The notes under the pieces: generated by a model
What the model was told of the DNA's origin: nothing
Database searches by the model: none
Seen by the model: the letters and a program-made list of their open reading frames with translations, nothing else
Program-made: the position numbers and the translations under genes
From: Gemmatimonadota bacterium
Lineage (GTDB): Bacteria > Gemmatimonadota > Gemmatimonadetes > Gemmatimonadales > Gemmatimonadaceae
Direction of reading: 5' to 3'
Assembly: GCA_016714015.1 (NCBI GenBank)
Contig: JADJNZ010000004.1
Coordinates: 620,001-684,000, forward strand
Length of the DNA stretch: 64,000 bases
In this document: positions 1-9,229 of the stretch, piece by piece
Numbering within the stretch: the first letter of the stretch is position 1
Layout: every line of letters begins with the position of its first letter

Positions 1-511
1 TGATCCCCGTGAGGATCTCGTCCAGCGACGCCGCGAGCCAGCCGTCCTCGTTGATGTTCCCGATGAACTCGTCGGCCAGCAGCTCCTCGCGCTCCGAGAG
101 GTCGAGCAGCCGCACCTGGTCGCGCAGGTGGTCGTCGAGGCCGCGCGTCGCGATCGTCACCGGCTCGTAGTGCTCGCGGTCGTCGCGTTCCTCGCGCACC
201 CCGCCCACCTCGAAGCCGTTGAGGAGGATCTCCTCCCACTGCGACTCGTCGTCGCTGTCGGCCGGCGCCGGCGTCTCGGGCTGCTCCGCCTCGGCGGTCG
301 CGTCCGCTTCCGCCGCCGTCTCCTCCTCCTGCTCCGCCTCGTCGTCCTCGGGCTCCACGAGGTCGAGGAACGGGTTCACCATCAGTTCCTGCTTCAGGTG
401 CTGCTGCAGGTCGAGGAGCGGCATGTAGAGCATGTCCATCGCCTGGTACAGGCGTGGATTGACCTTCAGCTCCTGGCCGAGCCTCGCCGACTGCTGCAGC
501 CCTGCCTTCAC
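1..511 (-). CDS. rpoN: RNA polymerase sigma-54 factor RpoN, N-terminal part (truncated by window edge)
   Basis: About 170 residues are visible. Residues 1-60 are the glutamine/leucine-rich activator-interaction region typical of sigma-54 (LGQELKVNPRLYQAMDML, then LLDLQQHLKQELMVNPFL). A long acidic linker rich in Glu, Asp and Ala follows, then the start of the core-binding domain with EFIGNINEDGWLAASLDEI, a strong family signature. The GTG start overlaps the lptB stop as GTGA, so the gene is probably translationally coupled to it. Sigma-54 directs transcription from -24/-12 promoters with AAA+ activators. An rpoN just downstream of lptB is a common order in Proteobacteria and other Gram-negative phyla. 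The DNA-binding C-terminus and RpoN box lie outside the window. Confidence 0.93.
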   Translation of the reverse strand, partial: MKAGLQQSARLGQELKVNPRLYQAMDMLYMPLLDLQQHLKQELMVNPFLDLVEPEDDEAEQEEETAAEADATAEAEQPETPAPADSDDESQWEEILLNGFEVGGVREERDDREHYEPVTIATRGLDDHLRDQVRLLDLSEREELLADEFIGNINEDGWLAASLDEILTGI

Positions 512-1758
512 GGTGCCTCTCCGGTCGAGGGAGGTTCCGTCTCCGGATGCTCGGAGCGGAACCGCTCGCGCAGGCGCGCCGTGAGCGTCGGGCCGAAGTA
601 GACCTTCGACACCGTGTCGTCGAAGATCAGTTCGCGCACCGGGCCGGACACCTTCACCGTCCCGTCGAACATGATGTACGCCCGGTCCACGATGTCGAGC
701 GTCTGCTCCACGTTGTGGTCCGAGATGAGCACGCCGATGCCGCGGTCCTTCAGCGACGCGACGATCTGCTGGATGTCGTGCACCGCGATCGGGTCCACGC
801 CCGCGAACGGCTCGTCGAGCATCATGAACTTCGGCTCGGTCACGAGCGCGCGCGTGATCTCCAGCCGGCGGCGCTCGCCGCCCGAGAGCGCGTACGCCTT
901 GCTCGCCCGCAGGTGCTTGATGCTCAGCTCGTCGAGCAGCCCCTCGAGCCGGCGCTCCCGCTCCTGCCGGTCGATCGGCAGCGTCTCGAGGATCGCCATG
1001 ATGTTCTCCTCGACCGACAGCTTCCGGAAGATCGAGGGTTCCTGCGACAGGTAGCCGATGCCGCGCCGCGCGCGCTGGAACATCGGCATCCGCGTGATGT
1101 CGTCGCCGTCCAGCCGGATCGTGCCCGCGGCCGGCGGGATCAACCCGGCGATCATGTAGAACGTCGTCGTCTTGCCCGCGCCGTTGGGACCCAGCAGGCC
1201 GACGATCTCGCCCTGCCGCAGCTCCAGCTGGACGTTGTTCACCACGTTCCGCTTCTTGTACGTCTTCACCAGGCCGTGCGCCGAGAGGACGCTGGCCTTC
1301 CCCACCGCGGCCTGCGCCAGGGGCGGCGTCCGCCGCGCAGGGGCCGGGTGCTCGCCGGTGAGCCGGAGCTGCGCCTGCAGCGCCTCCGGCTCGGCGCCGT
1401 GCCGCGCCCGGAGCTCGTCCCCCAGTCGGATCCGCAACTCGGCGTCCGCGCGGGAGAAGTCCACCGCAGCGAGCGCACCCGAGGCCACCAGCCGCGGCAG
1501 CGCCACGCGCCGCAGGTGGTCCCGCACCTCGTCCACCGACAGGCGGCCCGCTTCGGCCTCCACGTCGCGGCCCTCGGCGCGCATCGCATTGAGGTGGTCG
1601 TCGCGGTACGCGATCGCCACCTCATGGAACGGCGCCACGCCCTCGGCGTCCGCGCGCTGGCAGATCGCGAGGAGGCAGAGCGCGGTCGACCGGTCCCCGC
1701 CGGTGAGGCGGAGGATCAGGGCGCGGTCAGGGCCGCCGGAGGCGGTGGGATCGGTCAC
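508..1758 (-). CDS. lptB: LPS export ABC transporter ATP-binding protein LptB with an unusual N-terminal extension
   Basis: ATPase of the LptB2FG machine that pulls LPS out of the inner membrane. The ABC domain occupies residues 155-400: Walker A GPNGAGKT 190-197, signature LSGGE 291-295, Walker B FMMLDEP 311-317, switch His348. The Q-loop region (GIGYLSQEPSIFRKLSVEEN) is LptB-like. The protein is 416 residues against about 240 usual. The extra 150 N-terminal residues are charged, predominantly helical-looking and unrelated to ABC proteins as far as I can tell. The GTG start at 1758 overlaps the upstream lptA stop (GTGA), as in the other operon junctions, which supports translation of the extension. 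An internal GTG at residue 152 would give a standard-length LptB but would leave a 450-base hole in an otherwise gapless operon. Confidence 0.93.
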   Translation of the reverse strand: MTDPTASGGPDRALILRLTGGDRSTALCLLAICQRADAEGVAPFHEVAIAYRDDHLNAMRAEGRDVEAEAGRLSVDEVRDHLRRVALPRLVASGALAAVDFSRADAELRIRLGDELRARHGAEPEALQAQLRLTGEHPAPARRTPPLAQAAVGKASVLSAHGLVKTYKKRNVVNNVQLELRQGEIVGLLGPNGAGKTTTFYMIAGLIPPAAGTIRLDGDDITRMPMFQRARRGIGYLSQEPSIFRKLSVEENIMAILETLPIDRQERERRLEGLLDELSIKHLRASKAYALSGGERRRLEITRALVTEPKFMMLDEPFAGVDPIAVHDIQQIVASLKDRGIGVLISDHNVEQTLDIVDRAYIMFDGTVKVSGPVRELIFDDTVSKVYFGPTLTARLRERFRSEHPETEPPSTGEAP

Positions 1759-3206
1759 GGACGCTCGGGGGCTGGCTTCGGGACGGGCTTGGCGGAGGGC
1801 TTCGGGTCCGGCTTCGCGGTGGGACCGCGGACGGTGTCGCTGGGGGCGGGGGCCGCCACGGGCTCCAGGTAGAGCCCACGCGCCCCGTCCTTCACGTCCA
1901 CCTTCGAGACCTCACCGGCCTCAAAGGAGACGACGATCAGCCGCCCCGTGTTATAACTGATGTTCGGCGGCCCCTTCACCCCGGATGAGGGGGCGAGCTG
2001 GTAGTAGGCCCGCGCCGTCCCCGTCGCCGTCACCTGCTTCATCCGCGCCGAGGCGGTGTCGTCCACCGCCGCGCTGTCGAACAGGGCGACGATCGTGTCC
2101 CCGCGGATCCAGTCCCGCTCCGTCGATTCGATCCGGAGCGAGTCGGTCACGGTGAAGGCCACCGCCCGGCCGAGGGCGTGCAACTCCCGGATCTTCTGGC
2201 CGGGCATCCGGATGTCGAGCGAGTCGGCCTCCATCTCCTGCTGCGGCGTGATCGCGATCGCACGGCCACCCCACGTGTACACCCGCTGCATGAGCTGGTC
2301 GGCGAACCGGAGGTCGATCGTGTCCCCCTTCAGGTTGAGCGAGTCGCTCACCACCTGCGCCTCGCCCGACGACCGCACCCGCTCGAGCTTCTGCTCCTGC
2401 GACCAGATGTCGATCTCGATCCCGTCCATCGTGAAGGGGCGCTGGCCATGTCCCACCACCTTCGGGTCCTCGAGCAACCGGGCGAAGCCGGTCCCCTGGT
2501 CGAGCGTCGCCGAGTCGCCGGTGGCGCGCATGTCGGTCCGCTCGATCACCACCGTCCCCGACATCCACACCAGCGAGTCATTCTCCGAGATCACCAGGTC
2601 GGCGGTGATGTCGGTGGAGTCGCCTCGGGTGGAGCTGTCGCGCGGCGCCCCCGTCGACGGGGCGGCAGCGGCCCGCGCCGGTCGCGACGCGGCGGAGTCC
2701 TGCGGCGCCATCCGAACGAACGGACGCCCCGGCGCCCGCCACGACGGCGTCGCGCGCAGGCCCGGCTTGGCCCGGAAGTACTCCATCAACGGACCGGTGA
2801 ACCGCGTCCCGGTGTTCGTCTTGCCCCGCACGTTCCCCGTCGCGATCAGCCGCTCGTCGCGCGTGAAGTACACCATCCGGTCCGACTGCATGTTCATCCG
2901 CGGCTCGGTGTACCGCACGCGGTTGATCAGGATCAGCTCGCCCCGGTCCTCATAGTGCTCGGCGCTGTCGGCGAGCAACCGGTTCCCCTGCCCGATGCAG
3001 ATCGCGTCCACGCCGCCGCCGAAGAAGGTGCGGCTCGTGCCGTCGGGCATCTTGGAGCGGTTCATCGTCGTCACCAGCACCCCGCCCCGCACCACGCCCC
3101 GGATCTCCACCTCGCACACCCCGCGCGACTCCTGCGCCGCCGCCGCGGCGGGCAGCAGCGCGAGCGCGACGAGCGCGGCCAGGGAGGCGAGGCGCGAACG
3201 GCTCAC
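1755..3206 (-). CDS. lptA: LptA/OstA-like periplasmic LPS transport protein, long form
   Basis: A 483-residue secreted protein. Its N-terminus is a clear signal peptide (hydrophobic stretch ending PAAAAAQ at about residue 25). The mature part alternates short beta-strand-like segments with recurring phrases of the OstA/LptA fold such as YFTRDERLIATGNV and IDIWSQEQKLERV. It ends in a Lys/Pro-rich tail (KPDPKPSAKPVPKP). LptA normally bridges LptC and LptD with about 160-180 residues. This one is more than twice that and appears to hold two OstA-type regions separated by a Ser/Ala/Arg-rich linker near residues 165-200. I chose the GTG at 3206 because it overlaps the lptC stop (GTGA) and immediately precedes the signal peptide. 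The open frame extends upstream but there overlaps lptC. Confidence 0.82.
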   Translation of the reverse strand: MSRSRLASLAALVALALLPAAAAAQESRGVCEVEIRGVVRGGVLVTTMNRSKMPDGTSRTFFGGGVDAICIGQGNRLLADSAEHYEDRGELILINRVRYTEPRMNMQSDRMVYFTRDERLIATGNVRGKTNTGTRFTGPLMEYFRAKPGLRATPSWRAPGRPFVRMAPQDSAASRPARAAAAPSTGAPRDSSTRGDSTDITADLVISENDSLVWMSGTVVIERTDMRATGDSATLDQGTGFARLLEDPKVVGHGQRPFTMDGIEIDIWSQEQKLERVRSSGEAQVVSDSLNLKGDTIDLRFADQLMQRVYTWGGRAIAITPQQEMEADSLDIRMPGQKIRELHALGRAVAFTVTDSLRIESTERDWIRGDTIVALFDSAAVDDTASARMKQVTATGTARAYYQLAPSSGVKGPPNISYNTGRLIVVSFEAGEVSKVDVKDGARGLYLEPVAAPAPSDTVRGPTAKPDPKPSAKPVPKPAPERP

Positions 3207-3787
3207 GCACCGTCCGGAAGGCGCACGGCACCACCGCGCCCACGCTCCACCTGCAGCACCTGCACCGCGTTCAGGCTCGGGTCCGTCCGGAAGCCGATCC
3301 CGCGCATCTCCTTCTCCCCCGGCTCGGTGAGCACGAAGGCCGAGTCGGACATCACCAGGTTCTGCGACTGGATGTAGCGGATCATCGAGGTCTTCAGCAC
3401 GCGGCCGTCCACCGACGTGATCACCACGTTCCCCCACGCCTCCAGCACGTTCGCCCGCGTGTTGATCGAACCGAGCCGCCCCGTCATCGTCGCCTCCTTC
3501 GAGCCCGTGGCCCCGAAGAAGTCGCCGTGCACGTTGCGCAGCGAGGCGCGCGTGTTCTGGTCGAGGAAGAGCGCCGTGTCGGCGAACACCTCGGCGCGCA
3601 GCAGGCCGCCGTCGGTCACGAGGGTCCGGAAGCCGAACGCCACCTGGTCGGCCGAGTCGAGGATCGCGAGCTCGTCCGTGCCGACAGCCGGCTCCCCGCC
3701 GGGACTCGAACAGGCGCCCGCACTCGCGGCGGCGGCCAGCGCCAGCACCGCGACGAGGCGCGGCATGCCATGCAGGTGACGCCGCAT
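3203..3787 (-). CDS. lptC: LPS export system periplasmic protein LptC, lipoprotein form
   Basis: 194 residues. A signal sequence with a lipobox-like AAASAGAC near residues 19-26 suggests an inner-membrane lipoprotein rather than the bitopic helix of E. coli LptC. The body carries the LptC/OstA beta-jellyroll pattern: TDGGLLRAEVFADTALFL, LGSINTRANVLEAWGNVVI, and DGRVLKTSMIRYIQSQNLV. It should receive LPS from LptB2FG and hand it to LptA. Its ATG shares one base with the kdsD stop (TGATG) and its stop overlaps the lptA start, fixing both ends. The order kdsD-kdsC with lptC-lptA-lptB is the classic Kdo/LPS-transport linkage. Confidence 0.85.
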   Translation of the reverse strand: MRRHLHGMPRLVAVLALAAAASAGACSSPGGEPAVGTDELAILDSADQVAFGFRTLVTDGGLLRAEVFADTALFLDQNTRASLRNVHGDFFGATGSKEATMTGRLGSINTRANVLEAWGNVVITSVDGRVLKTSMIRYIQSQNLVMSDSAFVLTEPGEKEMRGIGFRTDPSLNAVQVLQVERGRGGAVRLPDGA

Positions 3788-4752
3788 CAGACCGCTCCCG
3801 CGCGCATGAGGTCGTGCAGGTGCACCACCCCCACCACGCGCTCCGCGTCGTCGAGCACCGGCAGGGCGATGATGCCCTTCGTCTCCATCAGGTGCACCGC
3901 GGCGCTGCCGAGCTCGTCGGCGCGGATCGACTTGGGCGTGCGCGTCATGACGCGTTCGACGGGGATGGGGAAGATCTCCTGTTCCTGCTCCATGAGGCGC
4001 GAGAGGTCTCCGGTGGTGATGACGCCGAGCAACCGGCCATCCGGCGCGGCGATCACGCAGATACCCCGCCGCTCGGCGAGTTGCACCACCGCCTCGCGCA
4101 TGGTCGCCGTGCCGGGCAGGATCGGGAGGGCGTCGCTCACCATCACGTCGCGCACGCGGAGCAGCAGCTTCCGTCCCAGCGACCCGCCCGGATGGAACCG
4201 CGCGAAGTCCTCCCGCCGGAACCCCTTCTCCTCCAGCAACGCCACCGCGAGCGCGTCCCCGAGGGCGAGGGCCAGCGTCGTGCTCGTCGTGGGGGCGAGG
4301 TCGTGCGGGCACGCCTCCTCGCGCACCCAGCCGTCGAGCGAGACCGTGCAGGTGCGCGCCAGCGTCGAGGCCGCGTCGCCGGTGATCGCGATGCAGGGCA
4401 CGCCGAGCCGCGTCAGCTGCTCCAGCAGCGGCAGCAGCTCCACCGTCTCGCCGCTCTTGGAGAGCAGGATCGCGATGTCCTTGTCCGTCACGATGCCCAG
4501 GTCGCCGTGCACGCTCTCGGTCGGATGCAGGAAGTACGCGGGCGTCCCGGTAGAGGTCATCGTCGCGGCGATCTTCCGGCCGATCAGCCCCGACTTCCCG
4601 ATCCCCGACACGATCACGCGCCCGCTCGATCCCTTGATGAGCTCCACCGCCCGCGCGAACGACGGGCCCAGCCGCTCCACGGCCACGCCGATCGCTTCCT
4701 GCTCCAGCCGCAGCACGCGACGCCCGCGCTCGACGATCCGTTCCTGGCTCAC
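3787..4752 (-). CDS. kdsD: Arabinose-5-phosphate isomerase KdsD (KpsF/GutQ family)
   Basis: Converts ribulose 5-phosphate to arabinose 5-phosphate, the first step of Kdo synthesis. 321 residues, close to the 328 of E. coli KdsD. The N-terminal SIS domain shows SGIGKSGLIGRKIAATMTST and a serine-rich phosphosugar-binding loop ILLSKSGETVELLPLL. Two CBS domains follow (beginning near VMVSDALPILPG and VMTRTPKSIRA). The GTG start at 4752 overlaps the kdsC stop as GTGA; the open frame continues upstream but there it overlaps kdsC antiregister. Confidence 0.95.
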   Translation of the reverse strand: MSQERIVERGRRVLRLEQEAIGVAVERLGPSFARAVELIKGSSGRVIVSGIGKSGLIGRKIAATMTSTGTPAYFLHPTESVHGDLGIVTDKDIAILLSKSGETVELLPLLEQLTRLGVPCIAITGDAASTLARTCTVSLDGWVREEACPHDLAPTTSTTLALALGDALAVALLEEKGFRREDFARFHPGGSLGRKLLLRVRDVMVSDALPILPGTATMREAVVQLAERRGICVIAAPDGRLLGVITTGDLSRLMEQEQEIFPIPVERVMTRTPKSIRADELGSAAVHLMETKGIIALPVLDDAERVVGVVHLHDLMRAGAV

Positions 4753-5324
4753 AGTTCCTCCATCCGCGCCGCGACGTACGCTTCCACCTGCGTGTCCCAC
4801 TCGCCGCGCGCGCGCAGCAGCGCCTCGCAGAACTCGCGCACCGCCCCCGCCCCGCCGCTCTTCGTCAGCTGCACCGTCGCCGTCCGCCGCGCCTCGGCCG
4901 TCGCGTTCGCCACGCACACCGGCATCCCCACGCGCCGCAGCACGCCCAGGTCGGGCAGGTCGTCGCCGACGAACGCGACCTCCTCCCACTGGAGCCCGCG
5001 CCGCTCGAGCAGCTGCCGCAGCGCCGAGACCTTCCGCGCCTTGTTGTCCTGGATGCAGTCGTCCACGCCCAGCTCGATCCCGCGCAGCCGCACGCTCTCC
5101 GACTCGCGCCCGGTGATGATCGCGGTGAGGATCCCCGCCTGCTTGAGCATCACGATCCCCAGCCCGTCCTGGATGTCGTAGCGCTTGAGCTCCACGCGCT
5201 GCCCCGCCGCGTCGCCGAGGATCACCCCGCCGTCGGTGAGCACGCCGTCCACGTCGAAACAGACGAGGCGGATGCGCCGCGCCTGCGCCGGATCGATCGT
5301 GACCCCGCTCGTGCCGAGGATCAT
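4749..5324 (-). CDS. kdsC: 3-deoxy-D-manno-octulosonate 8-phosphate phosphatase KdsC
   Basis: HAD-superfamily phosphatase that removes phosphate from Kdo-8-phosphate. 191 residues against 188 in E. coli. HAD motif I is CFDVDGVLTDG (residues 22-32, nucleophile Asp24). Motif II is TGRES (71-75) and motif IV is FVGDDLPDL (118-126). There is no cap domain, consistent with the tetrameric C0 subclass. The ATG overlaps the kdsA stop (ATGA), which fixes the start. Confidence 0.95.
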   Translation of the reverse strand: MILGTSGVTIDPAQARRIRLVCFDVDGVLTDGGVILGDAAGQRVELKRYDIQDGLGIVMLKQAGILTAIITGRESESVRLRGIELGVDDCIQDNKARKVSALRQLLERRGLQWEEVAFVGDDLPDLGVLRRVGMPVCVANATAEARRTATVQLTKSGGAGAVREFCEALLRARGEWDTQVEAYVAARMEEL

Positions 5325-6150
5325 CCGCGCACCAGCTCCCAGGTGGCCACGCACTTCTCGATCAGCGCGTCGAGCTCGTGCAGCGGCACCATGTTCGGCC
5401 CGTCGCTCGGCGCATGGTCCGGGTCGGGGTGCGTCTCCATGAAGAGCCCGTCGGCACCGGCGGCGATGGCCGCGAGCGCGAGCGGCGGGATGAACTCGCG
5501 CGCCCCGCCCGAGGCGCCGCCCTGTCCCTGCCCCGGCCGCTGCACCGAGTGCGTCGCGTCGAAGATCACCGGCGCCGAGGTCGCCTCGCGCATCCGCATG
5601 AAGCTCCGCATGTCCACCACGAGGTCCCCGTACCCGAAGAACGAGCCGCGCTCCGTGACCGCGATCTCGCAGGGTCCCTCGGCCGCCTGCGGCGAGGTCG
5701 CGTACGCGGCGCGCACCTTCGCGACCGCACCCGCCATGCCCTCGGGGTGCAGGAACTGCCCCTTCTTCACGTTCACCGGCTTCCCCGTCGCGCCGGCCGC
5801 CTCGAGCAGGTCCGTCTGGCGGCAGAGGAACGCCGGGATCTGCAGCACGTCCACCGCCTGCGCCGCCATCGCGCACTGCTCGGGGAGATGCACGTCGGTC
5901 ACCACCGGCAGCCCGCTCCGCTCGCGCACCCGCACGAGCGACGCCAGCCCCGCCTCGATCCCCGGGCCGCGCATCGCGCCCGCGTTGGAGCGGTTGGCCT
6001 TGTCGAAGCTCGCCTTGAAGATGATCCCGCCCGGCACCTTCTCCGCGAGCCGCGCGAGGTGGTCGGCGACGCGGAACATCAGCTCGTCGCCCTCCACCTG
6101 GCAGGGCCCCGCGATCAGGAAGAGCCGGTCGGTCGGGAAGGTCGCCGGCA

Positions 6151-6151
<1 letters not shown>
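5321..6151 (-). CDS. kdsA: 2-dehydro-3-deoxyphosphooctonate aldolase KdsA (Kdo-8-P synthase)
   Basis: Condenses arabinose 5-phosphate with phosphoenolpyruvate to Kdo-8-phosphate. 276 residues, TIM-barrel family. Diagnostic segments are LIAGPCQVEG (12-21, including Cys17, a metal ligand in the metal-dependent subtype), FKASFDKANRSN, GPGIEAGL, VKKGQFLHPEG, ERGSFFGYGDLVVDMRS and FDATHSVQRPG. The Cys in AGPCQVEG suggests the metal-dependent class. Its ATG shares one base with the pyrG stop (TGATG). Confidence 0.96.
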
Positions 6152-7814
<1,663 letters not shown>

Positions 7815-7818
<4 letters not shown>

Positions 7819-8579
7819 CGGGTGGGTCCGGTGGCGGAGGTTGCCCAGTGCGCGTTCGCGCGCACGAGGTCGTCCTCGGTGTTCACTTCGCCCCACGACG
7901 GGGCATCGACGATCGCCACGCCCATCGCCAGGCCGGCGGCGAGGGCGCGGAGCTGCTCGAGCTTCTCGACGAGCTCGAGCGGGTGCGGCGGGAGCGAGAC
8001 CCACTTGGCGAGCGCCTCGCGGCGGGCGGCGTAGATCCCCATGTGCTGCAGCACGAGCGCGTCGCGCGTGGGCGCGTCCGACTCGTCGCGGAGGAACGGG
8101 ATGGGCGCGCGCGAGAAGTAGAGCGCGCGCCCGTCGTCGGCGCGCACGACCTTCACGCAGTTCGGGTCGTCCATGATCGCCGCGGTGCGCTTCCCGGCAG
8201 CGGTCCCCAGGTCGAACCCATGGTCGCGCACCATCGCGATCGAGCCGGCCATCGCGTCGCCGCGCATGAAGGGCTCGTCCCCCTGCACGTTCACGATCAC
8301 GTCATGCCGCAGGAAGTCCGGATGCATCGCCACCTCGGCCACGCGATCCGTCCCTGACGGGTGCTGGTCGGAGGTGATCATCGCGCGGCCGCCGGCACGG
8401 CGGACCACGTCGGCGACCTCCTCGGCCTCGGTCGCCACGACGACCTCGTCGGCCAATCCGAGCGACTGGACGCGCTCGAGGACTCGGACCACGAGGGGGG
8501 CGCCGCCGAGTTCGCGGAGCGGTTTGCGGGGGAGCCGGGTGGCCCCGAGTCTGGCGGGGATGACGGCGAGCGTGGTCAT
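7815..8579 (-). CDS. kdsB: 3-deoxy-manno-octulosonate cytidylyltransferase KdsB (CMP-Kdo synthetase)
   Basis: Activates Kdo as CMP-Kdo for lipid A glycosylation. 254 residues. The nucleotide-binding loop is PARLGATRLPRKPLRELGG (8-26). VNVQGDEPFM, the metal-binding DxxxP-type segment, and ALYFSRAPIPFLRD are characteristic. It is the first gene of the minus-strand Kdo/LPS operon; the 249 bases upstream, up to the divergent TonB-like gene, should hold promoters for both directions, though I see no convincing -35/-10 pair. Confidence 0.96.
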
Positions 8580-8828
8580 TCGGAGCTCACCGGAAGGGGT
8601 CGCGCGTACGCAAAATCCACGCCAGTCGAATCTATGGGGGGCACGGCGGTGGACAAGTGGGGCTCACAAAGCTGTTCGCATGAAAGGCTTTCCACTCGTG
8701 CGGAGCGCTGCTGGCGGCCTGTCTCGGTGTCCACGGACGATACAGTGACAACGGGTCATGTTCGGGCCTCGTCCGCCGACACTGGGGGTGTCAGCACCTC
8801 TGCCCCAGACCCTCCCACGGAGTTCGTC

Positions 8829-9224
8829 ATGTCCCTCCTCACCGGAAAGTCGCTTGGGCGGCTTTTGGCCGTCCTGGCCTTCATCGTCCCCATGGCCGCA
8901 CAGGCTCAGGACGCGACCGTTTATAGCCCCTCGGAGCTCGACTCGCCCGCCAAGCTCTCCTCGCAGGAGATGACCGCGCGGCTCCTCGCCCGCTCCTACC
9001 CCGCCGCCCTCCAGCGCGCCGGCGTCACCGGGACCGTCCAGGTCCAGTTCGTCGTCGACCAGACCGGCAAGGTCGATCCGGCCACCATCCAGGTCCTCAG
9101 CAGCACCGTCCCGGCGCTCGCCGAGGCCGCCAAGGGTGTCGTCCCCGAGATCCGCTTCAAGCCGGGTCAGCTCAACGGCCAGCCGGTGAAGTCGGTGGTC
9201 CTCCTTCCCATCGTCTACCGCTGA
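8829..9224 (+). CDS. Secreted protein with a TonB C-terminal-like domain
   Basis: 131 residues. The first 28 are a signal peptide with a cleavage-like AQAQD. The rest matches the TonB C-terminal fold: PAALQRAGVTGTVQVQFVVD, a turn DQTGKVDPA, and VPEIRFKPGQLNGQPVKSVV. It has no N-terminal anchor helix or Pro-rich linker, so it is not a complete energy-coupling TonB. Stand-alone TonB_C proteins are frequent in Gemmatimonadota and Bacteroidota and their role is unclear. The gene ends five bases before a chemotaxis receptor, so the two may be cotranscribed. Confidence 0.8.
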   Translation: MSLLTGKSLGRLLAVLAFIVPMAAQAQDATVYSPSELDSPAKLSSQEMTARLLARSYPAALQRAGVTGTVQVQFVVDQTGKVDPATIQVLSSTVPALAEAAKGVVPEIRFKPGQLNGQPVKSVVLLPIVYR

Positions 9225-9229
9225 CCGGG

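Noticed and set aside
2178..3377. Long plus-strand frame opposite lptA
   Set aside because: Shadow frame; lptA has a signal peptide, OstA motifs and overlapping operon borders.
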